Part shown: positions 1 to 10,903 of the stretch, one piece after another
How positions within the stretch are numbered: position 1 is the stretch's first letter
Layout: the number at the start of each line of letters is the position of its first letter
NCBI GenBank assembly: GCA_039619475.1
Contig: CM077116.1
Location: forward strand, 167,355,363-167,419,362
Length of the DNA stretch: 64,000 bases
Reading direction: 5' to 3'
Source: Icerya purchasi
Lineage: Eukaryota; Arthropoda; Insecta; Hemiptera; Monophlebidae
Position numbers and translations under genes: made by a program
Notes under the pieces: model-generated
Seen by the model: only the letters and a program-made list of their open reading frames with translations
Databases searched by the model: none
What the model was told of the DNA's origin: nothing

Positions 1-2563
1 GCAGTTGCGACAGATAGGCGCAAGTGTTTGTTGATCGCAAGCTAAAGAAGGTGCCCATCGTCATTTCTGAACAGTATCACTCTAGGAATATAGGCTTTAA
101 AATTGTACGTATCTTGAAAAGATTTGTTGGCAAGAAATAAATTAGTCGCAAGGGCTGAAGGGAAAAAACTGAAAGAAAACGTCTTTATTTATTTTAGTAT
201 GTAAAAGATTAGCAATAGTTAAGGAACGCAAATTGTCCAGGTTTTTCTCTTTAGTCGAGCTTTCTAAATGGACTTTGTAGATGCTGTAGTAACTGGGGGG
301 ATAGAATCAGATCATCTTGCTTTTTAGTAGATATTTTAGCACTGAATGAAAATTTTTCCTTAGTTGCAATTGGAATAACACGCTCGTTTTGTTCAGGGGT
401 AACAGTAGATGTTCCGGAAGGACACAGTGAATGTAAAAGAGTAAGAGCAGAGATTTGTAAAGGGATCAATATGGGTTTAATATTACAAACATCATCTGAA
501 GTTAGATTTGTTATTAATTGATTAAAACAAGGGTGAGAATCACCCCCAACTGGTATCTCCTCACGAAGGCGACTGGTGATGGTAAGATGGGATCATTACG
601 TTCTTAGATTTAGAAGAACGATTCATCATTGAGAAGTCTATGTAGACCGACGCTTACAATTAACTATGTAATGAAATTCACCTACATATAAAAATATAAA
701 GGGGAAAGAAGGAAAAATTATTTAAAAAAAATAACAACAAAATGTAGGTAGAAAGAAGGTAGAGTAACAAAACTAAAATTAAAGTAAACCAACCAAGGAT
801 ACAGATGTGTATAGGCTAAAATAAATGTTAAATTAAATTAACGAAGCAAATAGGTAAAAGTTAATGTTAATGAAAAATGAAATGTAAGCTAATAAAATTA
901 ATTTTTGGAATAATGAAACAATCTCACCAAAATAAGCTGATAAGATAAAGATCGATGTGGCGAGTTACGTAGAGAACAAATAATACACGCGGTATTTCGA
1001 GAAACTATCCAGTACCCGAATGCGAGTTATTGCATCCGAAAAAGTATATTTCAAACTAGTATCAAGACTTCATTGCCAGTTTTTTTCGTATCTTACGATA
1101 CGTTGTCTACATTATACAAATTCAAACGTTGCTTATGTTGAGTTAATATTTTTTTCTGTATCTTAGTGTTTGCAAGAATACATACACATGCGAAATAAAT
1201 GTGTAAGATAAATGAAAGTATAGAATTTTAAATAATACAGTTTTTTGAATTTTCGATTCTTTTCGATTCTTCGTCAAATCGGGATGTACACATAAAAAAT
1301 CAAAAAAATCGATCCATCTTATTGAAGAAGACATTGAATTATGAACATATCTTTTAGTATTCGACAGAGTGTAAATTAATTTAACAAAATCAAAAGTAAA
1401 TATTCATTTTTTATTACTACACCGAAACATTTTTCTGAATCAAGCTCATCAATAATATTGGGAAGTATTCTAACTTAAGTATAAAATGTGATTTACAATA
1501 TACAAAGACTGTGTCTCAGTGTACGTTTAAATTCTCGTAGTTACAATGCAAGGATGACAATCGAGCTGCAAATTGAATGTGTCACGCATAAATGACAAAT
1601 TAAGTATCTTCTGTTTATTTAAGATTTTATTTAATTCTCCGCTGTGAACGATATAAATCGAATTGTATGCTTTGCTTTTCGCAAAATGAAAATAGTACTT
1701 TAGAACTATATGACATAGAATTCGAATGAACATGAGACAAAGTTTAATTATTTTAATACTTCGACTTAGTTAATCAGAGATAAGTAGACTATTGATTGTA
1801 GTTTCAATGGAATTACCTAGACTTCATCGTGAACGGTAGTAATTCTCTTTGCAATCATATTCTCTCGATCAAATTTTAGTGATTTTTGTCTCATAAATTG
1901 TAATGATTTAAGAAGAATAAAGTACCTAAGAATGCGTAATGAAAAATTAATATGCACGAATTATACGTATAATTTGGTGTCTGTTCAGCAACAGTCTTCG
2001 CAAATGATTTCGAAATTTCCACGGAGAAAAAAAAACACATCAATACGTGTAGCGAAAGCAACGTGAGCAAGTTCTCTATTTTAGTAATAATTAAATAAGT
2101 AACGTAAAAACAAAATGATACATAAAACGTGACGAACATTTCTCATTCCAAAAAAAAACAATTAAGTAGTAATTTTAGCAGTAAAATAATTAAAAACCAA
2201 ACTTATATATATTTATGTAAATATATATTTGGTGCATAGTTTTATATTCAGATATATGTAATTTTTGGTTCATTTCTGCATGCCAAACGGTTAAGTTGTA
2301 TTTCAGAAGCATTTCTTTCCCACTCTGTTATACTAAATGCAAAATTTAATAAAGAATCTTTTATTCATCATTTGTAAATTGTATGTTAGTCATTAAATTT
2401 CTTAAATATTTATTATATTCTATGTACTTTACATCTGTTTTAATACTTTTAACATATTAACTCTGTAGCTGTTATTTTAAACCTATATATATAAACTATT
2501 TTATTCCCTAGTTGACCTCAGTGTGATTTAGAATTTGTTTCTGATCACACATAGTGAATTGTG
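1..2563. other. AT-rich intergenic DNA, no gene recognised
   Basis: No open frame here has coding-like sequence or a recognisable domain. The longest frame of note, on the minus strand at 251-469, opens with TTG rather than ATG and matches nothing I know. Homopolymer runs and TA-rich simple sequence are frequent. Confidence 0.6.
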
Positions 2564-2604
2564 TTTTAGCTGATGACGGGTTATGCCCGAAAACGTTACT
2601 AAGT
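2564..2604 (+). ncRNA. Orphan hammerhead-ribozyme-like motif
   Basis: The type I hammerhead layout can be drawn by eye. A 5-bp helix I pairs TTTAG (2565-2569) with CTAAG (2599-2603; four Watson-Crick pairs and one T-G wobble). The core CTGATGA follows at 2570-2576. Next come a GGG/CCC helix II and a GAA core, then a self-complementary AACGTT that could form helix III only between two RNA copies. The predicted cut is after A2598. One unpaired C lies between the core and helix II, which might weaken activity. PLEs are known to carry minimal hammerheads of this kind, so this is probably a PLE terminal-repeat relic. No PLE coding sequence is visible beside it. Confidence 0.5.
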
Positions 2605-2720
2605 AAGAAATTTATGTTGTTCTTACATTGTTTGTTATAATTGTTTATTATATAAGTTATTATTATAACGTATTATATTTAAATGAAAAATTACTTATAT
2701 GTGAAAATGAACTCCAATCA

Positions 2721-2922
2721 CCCTTCCTCTAAATTCTTAATTATATCTGACTCCATAACTGTATTTCAGGCTATCTGTACTTGATTATTTTTGCCTTTTT
2801 ATTATTCCCCGTATACGTTCACTTAACCACGTTCCTCTATATCATAAAATTGGTTTGCTGTGCATTCTTAGCCCCATTCAGATGTTTTTGGTAACGAAGC
2901 GGTGAACTCTTTAGCTAATTTC
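2721..2922 (+). pseudogene. I-like LINE RNase H fragment
   Basis: Translation gives scraps of an RNase H domain. LIISDS at about 2735-2755 and SHSDVFGNEAVNSLA at about 2875-2915 match the pol RNase H of the I-like elements at 50 kb and 62 kb in this window (LIISDS and SHSGIDGNDAAVSLA). The intervening frame is broken by stops and frameshifts. No polyA tail or 5' part is visible, so it is a short, old relic. Confidence 0.55.
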
Positions 2923-4620
2923 TTTTATACTTTTTTCAAAATATACGAAATATCTTGTTCAACTCTAGAGATATCGTTTTGAATAAACTGGGTTTGAATA
3001 AGTTGAATTCCGTTTAAAAAGGTTTTACTCTTTTATTTAAAAATGAACTGTAGAATGTAAGTAAACGCAAAACCTTTTTACCTCTCTCGTTTACTGGGAG
3101 TATGAAATATATAAAACGTTAATATTTTGTATATATTACCTGAAACATTGAGAGCGTCGAAATTATACAAAATGAACTGAAATTGAAGTTATCTGAACTT
3201 TGGCTAAATCGGCATCAAAAAGGGAAAACAACTGGCCGAAACGCTTTTTTCCATTTATCGTTTGCTCGATCTCATCAGAAATGTTGCAATACTATTACAG
3301 CTTTCGTCGCTGATGTATTCCACAACCGTTTTAATGAAATCGTGAGAACTGTTCAACCATGTATGTAAAATTCAACGGTTATTTCTACATATCAGTTTAT
3401 ATTCGATTTCTTACAAAACATCGTGCCCGCTTTTTCTATTTCTAAGAAATTACGTACTTTTTTACTTCACTCGATACTTCGTAATTTGTTTTCACTAAAC
3501 TATAATTGCTTAAAATACATTAACGTAATGCAAAATAAGACAAGATTTTTTTCATGTCAAAGTATAAAATTACCCGCTAAAGTATTCACAAAAAATTGGA
3601 ACTGGCATTAATGCATTTTTTTCCTCGAACGATTCGTTATTTTTTTAGATGTCAAGTGTTTCGAAGAATTTAAATTGCAGTATTCAATATTCTTGGCTAC
3701 ATATGGGCTTAATATTTAATTTTAGTTCTTGTCGTTACTTATTTTATATTTTTTGATTGGAAAAATTTTGTTGTGTAATTTTTATTGTGAAAGTATAAAA
3801 ATAATTATTTTTTTCGTAAAACATAAATTTAAAGCGATGGATATAAACAAACGAATATATTTTTTAAATACATTTCAATGCTTCTTAAGTATGTTTGTAC
3901 CATAACAGAAATTTAACGCCCGCTATATATGGCTCTTAGAATACTGGCACATAGCGTTATAAGATGAATATTGTATATATGAATTACGCGTTCAGCACTG
4001 ATTGTATTTGTTATGTTATTGGAAGAGCGTCACGGCACCATTTTCTTCTTTTTAACCTTCTTTTAGGATTACCGGCAGTGTTTTAGTTATGTATATAAGG
4101 ATTCGGATTTAATTATCATTTTTCAAAAAAAATTTGTATATCGCGTGGTATAGACCTCACTAACAAAGGAGATATTTAAATCAGTGACGAAGAAAGGTAT
4201 GTATATTAAAAAAAGGCATTCCTGTTTGTTAAAGAAAATGCAAACATTTTTTAAATTTATAATAGGTTGGAAATTTAATCTAATCACTTTGCGGCTGGGA
4301 TGCAATGAGCACTTAAACATGACTAAAGGCAAAAGTTATGATTCAGAAATGACATGAACAACGATGCGCCACGTGTTGCTGCCGCTCTTGGCCAGATAGA
4401 TTATTGATTTTAGCCGACCGTTACTAAATGATATAACTTGCAAACTGAAAAGAAACTAGTCATGCAGACAAGCTGAACTGAAAAGTACGCCGATGCAAAC
4501 AAAATGGAAACGAACAAAACCAAAGCACTAAAAAATCTGATCGTTATGTAAAGACAAAATTCGATAGAATATACAAATACTGTCAGAAAGAAGAAAAAAC
4601 GAAAGAGAAAGGAAATTGGT
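2923..4620. other. Non-coding AT-rich stretch
   Basis: Only short open frames without domain signatures occur. I see no repeat shared with the rest of the window. Confidence 0.5.
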
Positions 4621-4629
4621 AACGTAGAT

Positions 4630-5570
4630 TCAATGAAAGCGTTTGATAGTGTAAACCTCATAAAAATACTGAAATGTTAAGACAGATTCAGAAGCAGTAA
4701 CAAAAAGATTTTTGGAGAGCAGGAAATTTACATTCAAAAAAAGTTAAACGTAAAGAGTAAAAAAATAGACACTGAAGTAGGTGTGTCACAGTACATCGTA
4801 ATACAAGTGATGACCTGAAGGAAAAGCTGAAAAATAGTGAAATGCACATTAACTGCTTCGAAAGATATCAAATAGGCAGAAAAAAAAACTGCTAGACTAT
4901 TTACTGATAATTAGTAAATGGGTCTGTAATAATAATTTAATAGAAATACAGGTAAAAAATGGTACAAGCTTCAAACAGACCAAAGTAGTGACCTTTGCTT
5001 TGGTAGCCAAGCACCTTAAACACTAGTCTATCGCGCTGCCTAATATCACAAATACTTACACGTAATAGGAAGACAATACTTATAATGGAGCCATCACATA
5101 GATTATACGCGAGGGTATATATTTAGACCGAAGATTGACTTGGCGTAAATACATTGAAAAAAAAGAGAACGAACTTAAGCTAAAAGCCAAAAAATTTATA
5201 CGGACTAATAGGGAAAAAATCCCAGACTGCTATCTGCAATAAAATACTATCATACAACCAAATAGAAATATGGTTGTGAGCTGTGAGGTCGTAGTGCAAG
5301 AAGCAATATTGAAATAATACAAAGATACCAAAATGTAACATTACGAACAAAGATCGGTGCTCCATAGTATGTAAACAACAAAACGATGCACACTGATCTA
5401 AATATGGATTATATGAATGAACTGATCAAAAAATCTGCAGCAAAACATAAGGAAAGATTAGAAAATAATGCGAACTGAATGCCAGTTTAACACTATTGAA
5501 AAAGGACGCAGATACCCAAGTGCGTAGATTAAAAGGAACTAGACAGATTTAGCGGAACTTATTAACCGGT
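4630..5570 (+). pseudogene. Decayed Jockey-like reverse transcriptase
   Basis: Motifs appear in the right order but in shifting frames. A KAFDSVN-like block lies at about 4633. GVSQ, corresponding to the usual GVPQG, lies near 4780. A Y-LDRRLTWRKYIEKK-like block is at about 5110-5165. The LINE thumb region (YVNNKTMHTDLNMDYMNEL, then RRLKGTRQI) runs from about 5367 to 5550. This is the RT finger-to-C-terminal order of a non-LTR pol. Many indels and stops make it an old, non-functional copy. Similar thumb motifs occur in the intact Jockey-type copies at 16 kb and 21 kb. Confidence 0.6.
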
Positions 5571-6745
5571 AATGGGACTTCGTCACTTGATGAAGAGGCC
5601 GCATGTGGTTTAATTGTATTTATTATATCATCTATTGATAGCTTGGAAGCTAGGAGTAGATAAAGGGGAAAAAAGTGAATTGTGCCTTATTACATTATTT
5701 GGGAATTTTTATTTTTAAATAATCTTTCATCTAGATAAATCTCAAAAAAATCCGATAATATCATTCGTGAATGTAAGAATAAAATAAAAATTTGTTACGC
5801 CATGACCGCGGCGCATATCGGAATTGGAACAGGATTGATTGGGAAAAGCAGGAATATAATTAAAGGTTACAGTTGACATAAATGTGAATTTATTTTTAAT
5901 AAATTGATCGTAAAACGCCAGATAGATTAGCCGGAGGAGCGGGAGGGGAACATAAATATTGGATTCAAATTGGATCTTTTGGGAACACCAAATCTGTGAC
6001 AGTTCAAAATCCAAATTTCGCTAAGTTCAGTTTCCTAAAGTTATTTTTTCCAAGCTAAGATTGAGATATGAATATGCGTAATGGGGTGTAAAAAGATAAA
6101 TATTAAATTTGGTAATGCTGGACAAAAGTCCCAAAACGTATTTCCTGTAGCTTTTGATGATTTAAATATGTTTACATTTTGACCACGCAGATCCCGTAAT
6201 ACATAAAACGGTTAAGTAATTGTAACTCTAATTATTTTACATTTATTAAACGGTCCTAAAGCAAGAATAACTAATGCGGATTTGGACAGAGAAATATCGA
6301 ATTTGGTAATAAACAGTACAGTTTGCTGTACCCGAATAAATCCTAAAACTAAAAATATTTTTGATTTTCCACCTACTGCATGTGTTTATTTTTCTTTTTT
6401 ATTTCTTTAAATATTTAGGAGTTTACATGGTGAAGGCATTGGCTCCAAGAAATTTGAAAAGAAAAATTAAACATCACAAATTACACTCGAAAATAATTAT
6501 AAATTAATGAAATGAAAAAAGCTAAAATAGAGACAACTAGGAATGAAGGAAATGAGAAAATGCAAGTGGTACTACAGGAATTGGAGAGAATTAAATAAAT
6601 AATAAAATGTATTTCGAAGAAGTGGAGAAACATTCGAAGAAGGTACTGTTAGCGTAGCATACGTAGTTAGAATCTATAAGATATTAAGAGATCAAAATGA
6701 AGCGGAGAAAGAGAAAATTGAAAGAGCAAGGTTGGAACCAAACTA
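5571..6745. other. Non-coding AT-rich stretch before the Jockey-type element
   Basis: No coding signal or known repeat was recognised. Confidence 0.45.
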
Positions 6746-7008
6746 TTAAAACTGTGTTCGAATGAAGTCTTATTTATCGCGTTCGTGCATGTTAATTCTT
6801 CGCTATTGTTCTTGAGTATATTTCGGGTCTTCTAATAATATTCGCGCAACGGTAATTATTGCTTTCGCGTCGTATCTTATCTTATCGCTCGACCGAACAG
6901 AAACATACAGTCGACCGCTGATAACGCAGGTGAGATCTTTCCTTTATCGGCTGGCTCTGCCAGACTGCTCATATTTATTGTATTTATTTTAAAATTACGA
7001 ATGAGATT

Positions 7009-8475
7009 ATGAATACGAGAAATCCACCTAATAGTTTTATACAAAATCAAAATCAAAAAACCAGCCCGACGAAGGCATCTGTCGATAAACAACAGCGGCC
7101 TTCGCCGCTCTCGTCCTCATCTGTACCTACCAGTGTTAATAAAACCGTCGTTGCCACTACCTGCAATGAGAGGTTTAGCCCACTCCGGTTGCAGAAATCC
7201 AAAACAGGGTACGTTATTAAACGTCAACACTTAAACACAGCGACCAGTGACAGTGACGATTGGCGTACGCCTAAACGTACAGCAGCAGTAAAGTATCTTA
7301 CAGATAATAAATCTGCTGCCAGTAACGCCACATTAAAGCCCAAAAGAAACATCTTTGAATTTTTATCTACTGCAAACAACGATAATAATGAGGATAATAA
7401 TGAAAAAATGTCATCCGAAGAAACCAGTATAAGTAACGAAATAAATCCTAGGGACGATAAAAATGTTAGTAGTGAACAAAGTAAAGAAATGACGATTAAA
7501 CCTCCACCAATTATGGTTAAAAACGTCGCGAATTTCAACAGCTTTAGAAAATTCCTTTTAGAATTACCTGAGGTAGAATTCGAACTAAAAACAACCTTAT
7601 CCGGGGTTACTATTAAGCCTAAGAACCCGACCTGTTATCGTTGTATTATTAAAACCTTAAGAGAAAATAAATATCTCTTTTATACGTACTCTTTACCGGA
7701 AGACAAACCGTTCAGAGTAGTAATTAAGAATTTACACCACTCTACAGATACAGCTGACATTACAAAAGAAATTGAGTCTAGAGGATTTCAGGTGAAAACT
7801 ATCATTAATATTCTACGTTACAAAACCAAACAACCTCTCCCCATGTTCTTTTTAGACTTGAAACCATCGAAAAAAAATGTTGAAATATTTGAAATCAACC
7901 GCATTTTAAATACAGTGGTAGTGGTTGAAGAACCTAAAAAAGATTCACGGCTTAAACAATGCAAAAGATGTCAATTATTCGGACACACGGCTAACTATTG
8001 TAACCTACCCATACGTTGTGTTAAATGTGCTGGGATGCATGATACTAAACTTTGTAATAGAAGCCCATCCGAACCCGCAAAATGCGCCTTATGCGATGGT
8101 AACCACTCGTCAAGCTATAGGGGATGCTCTGTATACAAACAGCAAACTGAATTCTACAATAAAATACGTTCGTCTCATGCTCGGGCTCATGAAAATATCA
8201 ACGTTCCCGATGTTCCTAGAGATAGTTATTCTAATGGAATGCTAAGCACAGCGAATCGAGGATCATTCGCTAATGCCGTTCGAGCAGGAAGTATAAACTA
8301 CGCCGGGAACCAAACGGATACAGGTCAGACGTACATTGGGCATACCAATAACAACTACAGCAATAACCCTAATGAAATTTCAATAATGTTGACAACGTTC
8401 CTCAACGAATTCAAATCTACAATAAATCCATTAATATCACTCTTGACGAAAGTTATTGAAAAATTACTTCCATAA
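7009..8475 (+). CDS. LINE ORF1, gag-like nucleic-acid-binding protein
   Basis: An intact 488-codon frame with an ATG start. The N-terminal half is Ser/Thr/Asn-rich and low in complexity. The middle (about residues 165-300) is the RNA-binding-like region common to Jockey gags. Residues about 317-375 hold three zinc knuckles: C-x2-C-x4-H-x4-C, C-x2-C-x3-H-x4-C and C-x2-C-x3-H-x6-C. This triple knuckle is the hallmark of Jockey/I/R1-type gag proteins, which package element RNA into cytoplasmic particles and carry it to the nucleus. The stop codon overlaps the pol start as TAATG, which suggests coupled translation. No lesion is visible. Confidence 0.92.
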   Translation: MNTRNPPNSFIQNQNQKTSPTKASVDKQQRPSPLSSSSVPTSVNKTVVATTCNERFSPLRLQKSKTGYVIKRQHLNTATSDSDDWRTPKRTAAVKYLTDNKSAASNATLKPKRNIFEFLSTANNDNNEDNNEKMSSEETSISNEINPRDDKNVSSEQSKEMTIKPPPIMVKNVANFNSFRKFLLELPEVEFELKTTLSGVTIKPKNPTCYRCIIKTLRENKYLFYTYSLPEDKPFRVVIKNLHHSTDTADITKEIESRGFQVKTIINILRYKTKQPLPMFFLDLKPSKKNVEIFEINRILNTVVVVEEPKKDSRLKQCKRCQLFGHTANYCNLPIRCVKCAGMHDTKLCNRSPSEPAKCALCDGNHSSSYRGCSVYKQQTEFYNKIRSSHARAHENINVPDVPRDSYSNGMLSTANRGSFANAVRAGSINYAGNQTDTGQTYIGHTNNNYSNNPNEISIMLTTFLNEFKSTINPLISLLTKVIEKLLP

Positions 8476-9107
8476 TGTTAAACAACACTAATATAATCAC
8501 ACAGCACTCACTCGTGATAGTGCTATGGAATGCGAATGGCATTACTCAAAAAAGAAATGAATTTGAACTTTTCCTTCAACAAAATGTAATTGATGTTGCA
8601 CTAATCACAGAAACCCATCTCACGTATGAAAAGAGTTTCAAAGTTCGTGGTTATGTAGCATACTCGGCTCACCACTCGGATGGAACAGCTCATGGGGGTT
8701 CAATGGTATTAGTCAGAGATATATACAAACAATATAAAAACTTTGCATACAGCACATTCGCATACCAGATTGTAGCGGTAAACGTCGAAACACTTGGAAA
8801 GGATATAGCAGTAGCCGCAATTTACTGTCACCCAGGTTTCTGTATACCACAAATGGACTACAATACAATTTTCAACAAATTAGGAAATGTATTCATATGC
8901 GGTGGAGATTATAATTCCAAAAACAGTATGTGGGGATCGAGAATAACAAACCCAGCCGGAAAGATACTGTACAAATCAATACAGAACAACGCACTTGCCG
9001 TTTTATCTCCAATGACTCCTACATATTGGCCGCGGCATCTCAATAGGCTTCCGGACGTCTTAGATTTTTGTTGTTATATACGAGACGGTTGTGTATTGTG
9101 GTGTTAA
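8475..9107 (+). pseudogene. LINE ORF2 (pol) 5' part: endonuclease domain
   Basis: The ATG overlaps the gag stop. The translation is an exonuclease-endonuclease-phosphatase fold of the LINE type. It has WNANGI near residue 18, the catalytic Glu in ITETHL near residue 50, YCHP, and GGDYNSK near residue 145. This enzyme nicks the target DNA. The frame follows the Jockey-type pol to the LPDVLDF block at about 9069. It then enters the inserted CR1-like LINE and stops at 9107. The rest of pol, including the SDHVPVV endonuclease motif, resumes at 14208. The break therefore comes from the insertion. Confidence 0.88.
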
Positions 9108-9248
9108 TTATTGTTTATTCTATCGACGATTAAACTATCACTGATAACGCGAACAAGTCAGAAATCGATTCAACGGATATAAATTAACGCGTAAGACTAC
9201 TTTATTTATTAATTACAGATAACCTAATATTACAGATATTTATTTATA

Positions 9249-10015
9249 ATGACAAAATGCAAAGCAGCAGCAAAAAGACAGTTAAGCGACACAGGCTCGC
9301 CAAGCACCAGTTACAAAAAAGTGAATATCGAGGAGATTGATAACGAAACAGTTCCGGAAGGAATCAAAAGTCTACAAGCGGACATGAAAGAATTTAAAAA
9401 ATTCTTTTCCTTCTTGTCCGACAAGTACGACGACATAGTGAGAATCAACACGTCACTGACTGAGGAAGTAAAAGCTTTACGAGAGCAAGTGGCCACCCTT
9501 ATAGGTCAAGTTCAGAAAAAAGACGTAGAGATCAAACAGCTGAAAAATGAAATACACAAGATGGATCAATATTCCCGCCGTGAAAATGTTGAATTCCACG
9601 GAATTACAGAGAAGCAAAATGAAAATCTTTCTGACATAGTTATCAAAGTGGCAAAAGAGTTAAATGTGATCATCGAAGAAAAGGACATCATGGCAGTACA
9701 TCGACTTCCATCAAAACACACGAAATTACCAAGACCGATAATAGGAGACGTTTAGCTGACCAAATTTTAGAAAACAAAAGGAAAACATCAATTCTAGACA
9801 ACGACATAACTCAATCCGGGAGTTCGTTAAAAGTCTACATCAATGAAAACCTGACAAAGTACAATAAACATCTGTTCTGGCAAACAAAACAAAAAGCCAG
9901 AACGTTGAATTACAGCTTTGTATGGTCTAAGAGAGATAAAATATTCGTACGGAGGAATGATGAAGATCGGATAATAATAATAAAAGATGAAGATGATTTA
10001 AATAGATTAAGCTAG
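9249..10015 (+). pseudogene. CR1-like LINE ORF1, coiled-coil protein, frameshifted
   Basis: The ATG-started frame runs 168 codons (to 9755). A heptad-rich coiled coil lies at about residues 40-105. It is followed by DQYSRRENVEFHGI, the conserved entry to the L1-ORF1/FP-like RNA-binding domain. At about 9738-9750 the frame shifts, apparently by a small deletion inside the RPII block. The next frame continues the same protein (ADQILENKRK, YINENLTKYNKHLFW, KIFVRRND) to the stop at 10013-10015. ORF1 proteins of this type trimerise, bind element RNA and act as chaperones. A single lesion seems to inactivate this copy. Confidence 0.8.
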
Positions 10016-10029
10016 AAAATAAATCAACA

Positions 10030-10620
10030 ATGAGTATAAAATTACGCGAAATTATGTCGTTATCATTAGCTTATTTACGAAGTAAGGGTATGTGTGTGTT
10101 TTCGTACGAGTGTGATTTTGTATGGTTGAGTAACGCAGGCGGTAAGGCGGTGAGAAGGAAGTGTGCAGACTTAGAGTGTATAACGGGAGTGTATGTGAGT
10201 GTAGCAGTAGAGACTATAAAATGTGAAATACTGATAAGAAACAGTACAGTGAAGACAGATCAAATGAACTTGACGTGTACGTTGCGGAGAGGAACCAGTG
10301 TGCTGAGGAAAGGTGGTGGTGAAAGTGATACAGGGTTAGATCGAAGAGAATTGAGTGTGTTGGTGAATTTAGATGAAAGGGAGAAGGCATGTAACACAAC
10401 CGAAGTGCGTTTGATTTACAGGTATCCTGATCGTTTCTCGTGCAGTGATGTGCAAAAGAGAGTGAGCGGTGTCATATGGTTTTTCGTCCATGTGCTTGCA
10501 ATACCGCCAGCGTTAGAATTAATTATAAGTGTGAGAATGTTTAGAGAGCGGTGTGCGGTAGTGCTGACTAATGTATGTGTGAGGAGTTATTTTAAGTTGT
10601 TTGCTTTCAGGTTGCAATAA
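10030..10620 (+). other. Inter-ORF open frame of 196 codons, function unknown
   Basis: This ATG-started frame occupies most of the gap between ORF1 and ORF2. The DNA is unusually G/T-rich, with many GTGTGT-like runs, unlike the A-rich ORFs on either side. The predicted peptide has hydrophobic patches near its C-terminus but no motif I recognise. The frame may be open by chance because a G-rich strand has few stops. Alternatively the region may be a leader or IRES-like spacer that promotes ORF2 translation. I do not claim a protein. Confidence 0.3.
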
Positions 10621-10903
10621 GCGTTTATGTTAAATTAAACGGGCGAATGGATATATCACGATGTCACACAAAATGCATGTACTCCTATGTTATATATTAT
10701 TAAATTATGTTGAGATCGCACTGTCGATTATGTATATAAGTTTATGGTTTGCAATCTTCAAATTGTTAGTTAATAGGCTGGGTATATGTGAGCAAGTGTG
10801 TTTCCTCTTCATCCAAATTCTTCGTTTTCCTGAACATATTTATAAATAAATTCACATCTCAAATATGATTCCACTAATGTGAAACTGGGGTAAACACAAC
10901 TGC

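Noticed and set aside
251..469. Minus-strand 72-codon frame as a possible host exon
   Set aside because: It opens with TTG, has no motif, and no neighbouring frame or splice context supports it.
7224..7538. Hydrophobic 104-codon frame opposite the Jockey gag
   Set aside because: Antisense shadow of a Ser/Asn/Lys-rich coding strand; no independent support.
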